This document shows positions 35,767 through 43,161 of a DNA stretch of 64,000 nucleotides, one piece after another. Source of the DNA: Roseateles_E cavernae (lineage in GTDB: Bacteria > Pseudomonadota > Gammaproteobacteria > Burkholderiales > Burkholderiaceae_C). The notes beneath the pieces were generated by a model, which was not told the origin of the DNA, ran no database searches, and was given only the letters and a program-made list of their open reading frames with translations. The stretch lies in assembly GCF_040187885.1 (NCBI RefSeq), contig NZ_JBDPLH010000004.1, positions 1 through 64,000 on the forward strand, in the 5' to 3' direction. The position numbers and the translations under genes were made by a program. Positions within the stretch are counted from its first letter, which is position 1. Each line of letters begins with the position of its first letter.

Positions 35767-36315
35767 TCACTCCGCCGCAGCTTCCACTGGCTTCGCGGTT
35801 GCGCGCTTGAGCTTTGGCTTCAGCTTGCGCGTTACGCTGGCTTTGACCGCTGGTTTGGCGACCGGTTTGGCCGAGGCCCTCTTCGCTACCACCTTGCGCT
35901 TGGCCGCGCCCTTCGTCGTAGCTCTGCCAGCGACTTCCGGCTTGGCTGCCGCTGTCTTCTGCTTCGAAGACTTGCTGGTCTCTCCGGAGAGCAAGAAGCT
36001 CTCGAGCGTCGCGCCGCCGTCAAGCGCATCCTTCAACCACTGCGGGCGCTTGCCCATCCCACCCCAACTATTGCCCGCCTTGTCGCCATATTTTGGAGCC
36101 CGTGGAGTGGTCGCACCTGTTGGCTTTGCCTTCTTAACGGCAGAGGCCTTGCGTCCCCTTTCGACGGATTTGCCGGCGCCGAAAAGGTCTTCGGCGGTTA
36201 GGCCGTGCAATTCAATTTCACGTTGCACACGCTTCATGGCTGATTGCTTTAAATCGTCAGCCTGCTTTTGCAACTTGGCGATTTGGGCATGAAGTTTGGA
36301 AATGCTCGTGACCAT
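35767..36315 (-). CDS. H-NS/MvaT-like nucleoid protein with lysine-alanine tail
   Basis: A 182-residue protein with an N-terminal coiled-coil dimerisation helix (about 1-45), a linker, and the H-NS DNA-binding block PKYGDKAGNSWGGMGKRPQWLKDAL at about 93-118. The C-terminal 65 residues form a Lys/Ala/Pro-rich tail like that of eukaryotic H1 and of Burkholderiales Bph3-type histones. H-NS proteins silence AT-rich foreign DNA. Carried on a mobile island, it could limit the cost of the cargo. The start is the ATG after TCAGGATTCTCA. Confidence 0.85.
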   Translation of the reverse strand: MVTSISKLHAQIAKLQKQADDLKQSAMKRVQREIELHGLTAEDLFGAGKSVERGRKASAVKKAKPTGATTPRAPKYGDKAGNSWGGMGKRPQWLKDALDGGATLESFLLSGETSKSSKQKTAAAKPEVAGRATTKGAAKRKVVAKRASAKPVAKPAVKASVTRKLKPKLKRATAKPVEAAAE

Positions 36316-36448
36316 TGAGAATCCTGAGAATGTTGGGACTTCAGTCTACGTCCGGTTCCGCAAGATTCAGCGTGGGCCTCGGACGGAGTCAAAGCCTGCG
36401 TTGCTGACCTCGCGGCACATCAGCCTCGGAAGGAGCGCCGAACAGCCT

Positions 36449-36506
36449 TTATGAAAAATTATTGGAGAGTTCAATAATTATTGAGAGGCACTTTAATTTT
36501 TCATAA
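36449..36506. repeat. AT-rich palindrome upstream of the H-NS-like gene
   Basis: Thirteen-base arms TTATGAAAAATTA / TAATTTTTCATAA enclose an inner hairpin ATTATTG / CAATAAT, giving a 58-bp AT-rich structure in GC-rich surroundings. It lies 133 bp upstream of the H-NS-like start and may be an operator, an H-NS nucleation site or the scar of a small element. It lies inside a 322-bp region otherwise without a complete gene. Confidence 0.6.
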
Positions 36507-36599
36507 CTTTGGCCGGCCGCCCAGTACGGCGACACCGGGGATGCCTCCCGCGCAACCTGGATGGACGAGGAACTCGGAGGCATCTGGGGCGTCAATTGA
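36507..36599 (+). pseudogene. Possible 3' remnant of a coding gene
   Basis: Thirty codons read open directly after the palindrome and end in TGA, with a composition like a real C-terminus (DASRATWMDEELGGIWG). No start or ribosome site is present. It could be the tail of a gene cut at the palindrome. This is a weak call. Confidence 0.25.
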
Positions 36600-36637
36600 C
36601 CGCTGGAAACCGTGACCCACCGAGCGTGTGCAGTCGC

Positions 36638-37582
36638 TCAGAGCGCCCTAATCTCTCTGTCGGACCTTGGGTCTTGGTAGCCAGGAGCCAACTGCGCGTT
36701 GCTTGCACCGTAGAGCGCGAGCGGGTCGCGTAGCCAGAGGGCGTACTCGAGACCGCGCAGATGATGGTCTGCCGAGCAATCTACTGTCCAACGCCGAAGC
36801 ATGTAACCCGCATTGGCTGCTCTGACGCGGACTTGGAGAACGCCGTCCGCAGGGAAGGCGTAGTCCATCTTCACGATTTCCGGCCGGGGATGTTCCGGAT
36901 GTGGCACGAGCTCCAGTTCAATGATGCGGCTCCACTGCACATCGAACTCTGCTGTTTCGTCTCTTTGCACGGCGCTGCCCTCAAGCACCGTGGGTTCGTC
37001 CATTCGCGTGAAGACGAAGTCGCGGAACTGTTTGTGCCTGCGGTCGAAGGCTCTGACGTGCCAGCGGATGCCGATGTCCACAAGGGCCAACGGAACCAGC
37101 TCACGTTCTGTATGCCCACTGTCAATGGATGTGTAGCCGAGCCTTACTGCTTTGCCCCGATGTATTGCGCGAGTGATGGGGGCCAACACAGACATTTTCG
37201 GCAGGCTCAGCGCGCTTGGAACCTCGCATCGCAGCATGGGCTGCGCCTCGTCGCCCAGCAGTTCGCCTAGACCTTCGCCATAGCCCTGTGTCAGTGCTGT
37301 GAGCACTCGACGAGGGTTGTGCTCGAACAGCGGCTTGAAGACCGGAGTTGGCCGGTAGACCTTATCCGAGCTGTCCAGTTCGAGGTTCTCAGGTGCGATT
37401 TCCCGGTAGAGCGCAATGTCCCGCGTAGCGCCGGCAGGGCCTGTGCCGAAGCGGTCAACAACGTCTGCTCGACGGAGCTCTCCCAGGAAGTACAGCTTGA
37501 AGTCAATGTGCGATAGCCGTTCCCGTTGCGTCTTGGTCAAGTCGGCAAGGAACTGCGTTCGCCGGTCTAGGTTTTCTGCCAT
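36638..37582 (-). CDS. WYL-domain transcriptional repressor (CapW/BrxR-like)
   Basis: A 314-residue protein with an N-terminal winged helix (about 1-80), a WYL domain (about 135-205, with the WYL position reading RWHVRAFDRR) and a C-terminal WCX-like extension to 290. This is the architecture of CapW and BrxR, dimeric repressors that control CBASS and BREX operons. It is divergent from the CBASS-like operon across a 103-bp gap that carries nested palindromes. De-repression on infection would match published CapW behaviour; the ligand is unknown. Confidence 0.85.
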   Translation of the reverse strand: MAENLDRRTQFLADLTKTQRERLSHIDFKLYFLGELRRADVVDRFGTGPAGATRDIALYREIAPENLELDSSDKVYRPTPVFKPLFEHNPRRVLTALTQGYGEGLGELLGDEAQPMLRCEVPSALSLPKMSVLAPITRAIHRGKAVRLGYTSIDSGHTERELVPLALVDIGIRWHVRAFDRRHKQFRDFVFTRMDEPTVLEGSAVQRDETAEFDVQWSRIIELELVPHPEHPRPEIVKMDYAFPADGVLQVRVRAANAGYMLRRWTVDCSADHHLRGLEYALWLRDPLALYGASNAQLAPGYQDPRSDREIRAL

Positions 37583-37602
37583 CTAAGCATCATAGGCGAT
37601 GC

Positions 37603-37685
37603 TGCGACCTAATGGCTCCAAAAAAATTCTCTTGCCTAATCATTTTGATTAGATACACTTCACTCAAAAGAAACATTAGGTCGCA
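37603..37685. promoter_or_regulatory. Nested palindromic operator and promoter for the CBASS-like operon
   Basis: Two inverted repeats are nested. The outer pair has perfect 12-base arms TGCGACCTAATG (37603-37614) and CATTAGGTCGCA (37674-37685), the latter ending one base before the ATG at 37686. The inner pair CTAATCA-TTT-TGATTAG (37636-37652) is perfect with 7-base arms. A TTGCCT element at 37632 and TACACT at 37654 with 16 bp between them would place the inner palindrome inside the promoter. This suits control by the divergent WYL protein. Confidence 0.68.
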
Positions 37686-37859
37686 ATGGCAAAGAACAAC
37701 CCGCCCGGCGACGGGCACCGAATCGGAGCTGTGCGTGAGCGCAGCCAGACCGTCACGCCCTCCGGGCACTACGTCAAGCGGGACACGCAGACGGGGCGCT
37801 TCATGGATGTGAAGTCCGACAAGACGCCGTTTAAGGGCGTCCGCAAGGAAAAGAAGTAG
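37686..37859 (+). CDS. Small conserved-type protein, first gene of the CBASS-like operon
   Basis: A 57-residue basic protein with the pattern GDGHRIGAVRERSQ near the start and VKRDTQTGRFMDVK...TPFKGVRKEK at the end. I recall similar 50-60-residue proteins next to defence and phage genes, but their function is unknown to me. It begins directly at the outer operator arm and precedes the membrane protein by 7 bp. Its codon use and the two clear blocks support it as real. Confidence 0.65.
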   Translation: MAKNNPPGDGHRIGAVRERSQTVTPSGHYVKRDTQTGRFMDVKSDKTPFKGVRKEKK

Positions 37860-37866
37860 GTCGACC

Positions 37867-38184
37867 ATGCTGGAACGCCTGACCGATTACTTCATCTCCA
37901 AGCCAAGGCGCCTCGTCACGCTTGGGGCTGCGCTGGTGCGTGCTGGCGGCTTCCTCCTGGTCGCGGGCCTTGTCGGTCAGGCGGCTACTACAGCCGCATC
38001 GGCCGTGAACGCGCTGGGTGGTGCTGCCCGCGCCGAGGTCGCGCTGTCTGAGGTGCTGCCGGGCTACCTCAGCGTCTGGATGCCTGAGAGCGCGTTTGGT
38101 TACGCCGTGGCAATTCTGTTGTTGATTGCAGGCCTGTTTGCGGCTCGCACGGGGCGCGTCTACGAGCGCTACCTGGGCACTTGA
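37867..38184 (+). CDS. Small membrane protein in the CBASS-like operon
   Basis: A 105-residue protein with two hydrophobic segments (about 18-36, GAALVRAGGFLLVAGLVG, and 78-95, YAVAILLLIAGLFAA) separated by a soluble stretch. Family not recognised. It lies between the 57-residue protein and the first nucleotidyltransferase. It could be an accessory membrane component or an effector beside the SLATT protein. Confidence 0.6.
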   Translation: MLERLTDYFISKPRRLVTLGAALVRAGGFLLVAGLVGQAATTAASAVNALGGAARAEVALSEVLPGYLSVWMPESAFGYAVAILLLIAGLFAARTGRVYERYLGT

Positions 38185-38245
38185 ACTCATAAAAACTAAC
38201 GGCGCAACTATTTGGCCAGTGCCAATCTCAAAGGGGAGTGACAGG

Positions 38246-39124
38246 ATGGGGGTAGGGGAGTGGTTTTCAGATTTCTGCGGAAATCTACGAATTGGGGCAG
38301 ACCAACGCTCGACGATTGCGGGCCGCACCAAGCGAATCGTCGCTCAGCTCAACTGGGACATGCGCTCGCTCAGCTCCGACTCGGCCTATCGGTTCTATGT
38401 CGGGTCGTATGGCCGTGGTACGGCGATTCCGTCAGTAAGCGATGTGGACCTGTTGTATGAGATGCCGCCCTCAAAGCACGCGCAATACGACCAGTACATC
38501 GGAAACGGGCAGTCGGCCTTGTTGTCGGAAGTCCGTGGTTCCATCTTGAAGACCTACCCCAGCACCAAGATTGGTGGGGACGGGCAAGTTGTTGTCGTTG
38601 AGTTCGCTGACGGCGTGAAGTTTGAGGTTCTCCCCTCGTTTCAGAATCAGGGCGGGGGGTACACCTTTGGGGACTCGAATAGTGGCGGCTCATGGAAGAC
38701 CTGCAAGCCCAAACAAGAGATGACCGCTTTTGCAGCCAGGAATCTGGACTGCAACGGGAACTTGGCCGAGCTCGCACGCATGGCACGCGCATGGCGTGAC
38801 GCCAATCAAGTGCCGATGAGCGGCATGCTCATTGACACCCTGGCGTACCAATTCATTGACACATGGGCGCATAAGACCAAGTCCTACCTGTACTACGACT
38901 TTCTTGCGCGAGACTTCTTCAACTTCCTCACCAACTTGCCAAGCAATCAGTCCTACTGGCTGGCACCCGGCAGCGGTTCCTGGGTGTACGGGGGAGGCTT
39001 TCACTACAAGGCCCGACAAGCTGAGCTCCGCGTTCTGGATGCCATTTCGTATCAAGGGCACGGGCATGACTGGTCGGCAAAGAACAAGTACCGAGAAGTC
39101 TTTGGCACCGCATTTCCGTATTGA
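38246..39124 (+). CDS. CD-NTase-like (SMODS) nucleotidyltransferase without sensor domain
   Basis: A 292-residue nucleotidyltransferase with the GS motif VGSYGRGTA (G53, S54), metal-binding D66 and D68 in SDVDLLYEM, and Glu127 in KFEVLP where most family members have the third Asp. The C-terminal helical half resembles that of OAS-type enzymes. CD-NTases make cyclic or linear oligonucleotides that activate CBASS effectors. It is closely related to the second enzyme three genes on (GGDGQVVVVEF and MSGMLIDTLAY blocks shared) but lacks the AGS-C tail. The start was set at the ATG after AAGGGGAGTGACAGG; an upstream start would overlap the preceding gene. Confidence 0.82.
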   Translation: MGVGEWFSDFCGNLRIGADQRSTIAGRTKRIVAQLNWDMRSLSSDSAYRFYVGSYGRGTAIPSVSDVDLLYEMPPSKHAQYDQYIGNGQSALLSEVRGSILKTYPSTKIGGDGQVVVVEFADGVKFEVLPSFQNQGGGYTFGDSNSGGSWKTCKPKQEMTAFAARNLDCNGNLAELARMARAWRDANQVPMSGMLIDTLAYQFIDTWAHKTKSYLYYDFLARDFFNFLTNLPSNQSYWLAPGSGSWVYGGGFHYKARQAELRVLDAISYQGHGHDWSAKNKYREVFGTAFPY

Positions 39125-39144
39125 GCAGTTCCTCCGGAGAAAGC

Positions 39145-39777
39145 ATGAATAAACAAGAACTCCTGAAGTACATCGCCATCGCTGGGTATGACGTTGGCTT
39201 TGGCGCCAAGAAGCACTTCGCCACCTTCGACATCATCGAGAAGGGGCCGGGCTGGCTAGGGTTTGTCTCCATGGTTGGAGGCATTTATGGGCTCTTTGTC
39301 CCCTTCTGGTCGCTCACCCACGTCTCTGCTGTGTTTGTCGTCTTTGGGGTCATCTCGCTCTACATCGGCATGTATGGCGCAGAGAAGCAACGCTACGAAG
39401 ACTGCGGTAAAAAATTGACGCAGGGCTTCCACGACCTCCACGCGCTGTACCGAACTGTTAAGAGCGCGCCGGATGGTGCTGATGTGAGCGCATATGTGCA
39501 GCAAGCCCAGAAGATTCGGGCCGACGCACTTACCTGCTGCATCAGTAAGCAGATTTTCCTGTCTGACTGGTACGCACACTTCAAGTTCTTCTGGCAGGCG
39601 CAAATCGACTGGATTGACGAGGCACGCCCCTTCCGCTTGTTGCGGGACAAGATTCCGCTCTCGGCATATCTTGCTGTTGCCCTCTTGGTTGTGATGGGTG
39701 CAGTTGCGTCTATGCGCGTCACTTGTTCACTTGATGCTGCCGCATCGACGGCGACCAAGGAGGCTGTCAAACAATGA
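39145..39777 (+). CDS. SLATT-domain membrane effector
   Basis: A 210-residue protein with two adjacent transmembrane segments (about 33-52 and 58-78, joined by a short loop), a cytosolic region with paired tryptophans (FLSDWYAHFKFFWQAQIDWID) and a third hydrophobic segment near the C-terminus. This is the SLATT (SMODS and SLOG associating) layout, predicted to form nucleotide-gated membrane pores that kill infected cells. It lies between two nucleotidyltransferases and overlaps the second by 4 bp. The start is the ATG after CCGGAGAAAGC. Confidence 0.8.
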   Translation: MNKQELLKYIAIAGYDVGFGAKKHFATFDIIEKGPGWLGFVSMVGGIYGLFVPFWSLTHVSAVFVVFGVISLYIGMYGAEKQRYEDCGKKLTQGFHDLHALYRTVKSAPDGADVSAYVQQAQKIRADALTCCISKQIFLSDWYAHFKFFWQAQIDWIDEARPFRLLRDKIPLSAYLAVALLVVMGAVASMRVTCSLDAAASTATKEAVKQ

Positions 39778-41075
39778 GCAGAAGTCATTTCGAACAGTTC
39801 CGGAAGAACCTTGCCGTCCAGAACGAGGCGGATATCTCAACCTCGTATCGGGAGATAACGAAGCGGCTGAACAAGGATTACTGGGATGGCCTTGAGTCAG
39901 ACTCGCAGCATTGCCTGCAAGTCGGCTCTTATGGCAGGTGCACAGCCATTCACGGCGTTAGCGACCTTGACATGGTCTTTGAATTGCCCGCTAAGGAGCT
40001 GGACCGCTTTAAGAAAGTTAAGGGGAATGGTCCTTCGCAGATGCTGCAGGAGGTCAAGCGATGCCTTGAGGTTCGCTATCCCAAGACCAAGATGAGCGGG
40101 GATGGCCAGGTTGTTGTGGTGGAGTTCGACAAGTTTCGTGTCGAGGTCCTGCCAGCCTTTTACAACGCGGAGGACGACTCGTACACCTACGGCGACACCC
40201 ATGATGAAGGGTCTTGGCCGAAGTGCAAACCGCGTCATGAGATTGGCGCCGTCAACGAACGAAACAAGACCTCGAACCGAAACCTTAAGCGCGTCTGCAA
40301 GATGCTTCGTGCTTGGAAAGACGCGCATGGGGCTCCGATGAGTGGGATGCTCATTGACACTTTGGCGTACAACTTCTTCAAGGGAAATGCAGACTTCGAT
40401 TCGAAGTCGTACGCCAGCTATCCGACACTCGTTCGAGAGGTGTTCGCGTTCCTGGCAAATTTGCCATCGCAGGACTACTGGTTGGCGCCAGGTAGCAATC
40501 AACGGGTTCCCAGCCCCGGTAAGTTCCAACGCAAGGCCAAGAATGCTGCCGCTAAGTGCCAGGAAGCCTTGGATGCCGACACAGATAAGAAGAAGGAAAA
40601 GCTGTGGCGCGAAGTCTTTGGCACGCGATTCTTCCCTGCTATGTCGGTGGAGAAGTCGTATCAGCAGTCTGCGACTTTCCGACAAACCGAGGAGTTCATA
40701 GAGGACAAGTTCCCGCTAGACATCCGCTATGACGTGGATATCGACTGCGACGTGTCCAGAGAAGGACAGAACGAAGCGCGCATTCGCTGGCTTGAGAGCA
40801 AGTTTTTCTGGCTACAACTGAATCGTAGCTTGCGGTTCTATGTGGTCTCCTGCGACGCTCCCAAGCCGTATGAGGTGTTTTGGAAGGTCCGGAACGTCGG
40901 GCAGCTTGCTGAGAACAAGAATCAGATTCGGGGTGAAATCGTCAGTGACGGTGGCCGCCTTGAGAAGATTGAGCGCACGTCATTTCAAGGGCCTCATTTC
41001 GTTGAGTGCTACATCATCAAGGACGGCTATTGCGTAGCTCGAGACCGTATTGACGTACCCATTGGGGACCACTGA
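39774..41075 (+). CDS. CD-NTase-like nucleotidyltransferase with AGS-C sensor domain
   Basis: A 433-residue enzyme with GS motif VGSYGRCTA (G51, S52), D64 and D66 in SDLDMVFE, and Glu124 in VEVLPAF in place of the third Asp. The catalytic half (1-290) is a paralogue of the enzyme at 38246. Residues about 300-433 form an AGS-C domain, ending ECYIIKDGYCVARDRIDVPI, which is thought to bind nucleotides or the infection signal. It overlaps the SLATT gene by 4 bp. The pairing of two cyclase-like proteins around one effector is unusual. Confidence 0.85.
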   Translation: MSRSHFEQFRKNLAVQNEADISTSYREITKRLNKDYWDGLESDSQHCLQVGSYGRCTAIHGVSDLDMVFELPAKELDRFKKVKGNGPSQMLQEVKRCLEVRYPKTKMSGDGQVVVVEFDKFRVEVLPAFYNAEDDSYTYGDTHDEGSWPKCKPRHEIGAVNERNKTSNRNLKRVCKMLRAWKDAHGAPMSGMLIDTLAYNFFKGNADFDSKSYASYPTLVREVFAFLANLPSQDYWLAPGSNQRVPSPGKFQRKAKNAAAKCQEALDADTDKKKEKLWREVFGTRFFPAMSVEKSYQQSATFRQTEEFIEDKFPLDIRYDVDIDCDVSREGQNEARIRWLESKFFWLQLNRSLRFYVVSCDAPKPYEVFWKVRNVGQLAENKNQIRGEIVSDGGRLEKIERTSFQGPHFVECYIIKDGYCVARDRIDVPIGDH

Positions 41076-41109
41076 GCATGCTCTAGGCCTGTCAAGCGTC
41101 TACGACTTC

Positions 41110-41817
41110 ATGAAGAATGTTTACACCCCTGTCCAAGTGACCGCGCTTGAAGCCGCGAAGGTCCAGCTCGACACAGCCATCTGCCTGTTCCTTCTGAACG
41201 CACACCCGGGGCCAATTCACTCTTTGATTGGCGCGGCCCAAGAGGTATTGAAAGGGCTGGTGGCTGCTCATGCGCGAGCAATGGGAGTGCAACCCCCTGA
41301 AACGCACTTGGATGCTACCGAATTGGCGCTCCGAGCAATGGGCACTTCACGATTGAACGATGTCCGGAATTTTCTCAAGCACAAGATAGGCTGCGCGGAA
41401 TCGACGGTCGCAATCAGCGCCGATATGAACATGGCTTGGATGCTCGACTGCATTCATTGCTTGGCAGCTTTGGGCGAACCAGCTACAGCATTGGTTGAGT
41501 TGCACGTGGATTGGGCATTCGAAGTCCACTTCAGGCGAACGACTTTTCCGGCCGACATGGCTCACGAAGATATCCTGAAAGAGCTTTTTTCCGAACGCGG
41601 ACACCCCTACGGGACTGTGGACGAGACAGTCCTTTGGCTAAAGGCGAAATTGACTGAGCCGCGATTCCAGTCCGTCCCGGACTGGTTCCGGCACGCGGTC
41701 TCTGCTTGGCCGGCCAAGGCTGTTGAACCAACACGCGGACAACAACTGTGGGACCTCAAGCCACCTCTGCGGCAGCTATTGGCCGAGCAGACAGACACCA
41801 AGCGGCCAAACGGCTGA
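41110..41817 (+). CDS. HEPN-motif-containing hypothetical protein
   Basis: A 235-residue protein, mostly helical, with an N-terminal block TALEAAKVQLDTAICLFL and the sequence VRNFLKHKIG, which fits the HEPN RNase motif R-x4-H (Arg-Asn-Phe-Leu-Lys-His). HEPN RNases are common toxins and accessory factors in defence islands. The start chosen is the ATG 34 bp after the AGS-C enzyme; a TTG start inside that gene is also possible. It is in the operon direction but the function is unproven. Confidence 0.6.
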   Translation: MKNVYTPVQVTALEAAKVQLDTAICLFLLNAHPGPIHSLIGAAQEVLKGLVAAHARAMGVQPPETHLDATELALRAMGTSRLNDVRNFLKHKIGCAESTVAISADMNMAWMLDCIHCLAALGEPATALVELHVDWAFEVHFRRTTFPADMAHEDILKELFSERGHPYGTVDETVLWLKAKLTEPRFQSVPDWFRHAVSAWPAKAVEPTRGQQLWDLKPPLRQLLAEQTDTKRPNG

Positions 41818-41828
41818 GCAGGCAGTCC

Positions 41829-42377
41829 GTGAGACGCTTATACGATTGGCAAGGTCCAGTTCTGGCGTTGTTCGTGGCCTTCTTCGCTGGAGGCTGCTTG
41901 CATGTATCGGACACACGGAGCAACTGGGTCAAATGCGCCGAGACATCCAATCACCACGATGGCGACACGTTCACTTGCAAACCAGCGTCTGGTTTCGCTT
42001 CTCAATTCGCGGTACGCGTTGCCAGCATCGACACGCCGGAAACAGGCCAAGCCTATTGGCGACTTGCTAGGGTGCGTCTTCGCGAGCTCGCTACCCGCGG
42101 CAGTTCCGTCGATTGTTACAAGGTTGACCGGTACGAGCGCCGTGTTTGTCGGCTGAAGACAAGTGACGGTCAAGATTCCGCGGACCTGATGCTTTCGGAG
42201 GGGCTAGCCTGGTACCCGGAGGACTACTCACCCGAAGATGCTCCAGCTGACCGTGAGCGCTATCGGCGCCTGCAATCAGAAGCTCAGGCAGCCAAGCGAG
42301 GCCTCTGGGCTGAGCCCGACTCCATGCCACCGAAGACTTGTCGACAACGCAGGCAAGCATGGCAGACCTGTCATTGA
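41829..42377 (+). CDS. Thermonuclease-like lipoprotein
   Basis: A 182-residue protein with a type II signal peptide (LALFVAFFAGGC, lipobox Cys at about 23) and a staphylococcal-nuclease-like core: HHDGDTFTC, VRVASIDTPE, then YERRVCRL and LMLSEGLAWY, ending with AKRGLW. The catalytic pattern of SNase (Asp in GDT, Arg in the VRV block, Glu/Arg in YERR) is present. It would be anchored outside the cytoplasm. It starts at a GTG 11 bp after the HEPN-like gene. It could cut incoming DNA, or it may be unrelated to CBASS. Confidence 0.78.
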   Translation: MRRLYDWQGPVLALFVAFFAGGCLHVSDTRSNWVKCAETSNHHDGDTFTCKPASGFASQFAVRVASIDTPETGQAYWRLARVRLRELATRGSSVDCYKVDRYERRVCRLKTSDGQDSADLMLSEGLAWYPEDYSPEDAPADRERYRRLQSEAQAAKRGLWAEPDSMPPKTCRQRRQAWQTCH

Positions 42378-42398
42378 GCGGAGCACCAGACTTATCCT

Positions 42399-43148
42399 AT
42401 GAATACTGTGCTTCCAAAGAGCCTTGACACCCTGCTTAAGAACTTGTCCGAGACGTTCCCAGCTAGAAAGCTGCCGGAGCGAATTCCGTATCCACAGCTC
42501 CCGCAATCGGGCCGTCTCACACAGCGCCAGCAATGGACGTCAATGCTATGGTCAATCGACTCGGCCCAGGCGAACGGCAAGCATGCGCTTCGAGGACTGG
42601 CGGTAGCACTGTCCCAGGTCATAAGGGCGCGAGCCATCGAGACGCTGGTCATGGATGCCCGCGAATTCCACAAGCCAGCTTGGGATGCCGACGACTTGCT
42701 GTGGGATGAGTCACTGCCCCTGAACTCAGCGGGGGATACACGCGCCTCGCTGACGAAAAAGGTTTCCCGAACGCTGTCCGTCGACCTTAACGATGCAGCC
42801 GTTTTTCCTTCGCCGTGGGAGCGCTGGCGACTTGTCAAAGCGCTCCAGGGTCTAGGCCCGAAGCGAGAGTGGGGCCCCTGGCGGCAAGACCGGAACCATT
42901 TCGGTATCGCTTGGAAGCCATGGCCAATAGTCTGGGTGTCTAACGGCAATCACAGCACGATGGCCGCACTCATCCGGGGTGGCGGCAAGTTCAAGTGTCA
43001 TGCTGCTTATGACTTCAGCCCCGTTCTGCAGGCCGTGAGGACTGATGGCGTGAGCTGGATTCGCACGGACACTGAGGAACTGCTCGAGCCGGTTCGTTCG
43101 CTTCCCATGGCGGGCATCTTTGAGATTGGCCGACGACTCTTTCCCTAG
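42399..43148 (+). CDS. Hypothetical protein with a WVSNGNHS motif
   Basis: A 249-residue soluble protein in the operon direction, 21 bp after the lipoprotein. The block WPIVWVSNGNHSTMAALIRGGG is conserved-looking but I cannot name the family with confidence (it resembles a DUF6710-like protein). It is convergent with the kinase gene 13 bp on. Confidence 0.5.
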   Translation: MNTVLPKSLDTLLKNLSETFPARKLPERIPYPQLPQSGRLTQRQQWTSMLWSIDSAQANGKHALRGLAVALSQVIRARAIETLVMDAREFHKPAWDADDLLWDESLPLNSAGDTRASLTKKVSRTLSVDLNDAAVFPSPWERWRLVKALQGLGPKREWGPWRQDRNHFGIAWKPWPIVWVSNGNHSTMAALIRGGGKFKCHAAYDFSPVLQAVRTDGVSWIRTDTEELLEPVRSLPMAGIFEIGRRLFP

Positions 43149-43161
43149 ACGCTTCCGCCCA

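Noticed and set aside
36638..37582. BREX system (BrxR regulator)
   Set aside because: The WYL protein resembles BrxR as well as CapW, but no brx genes are in the window and a CBASS-like operon is adjacent.
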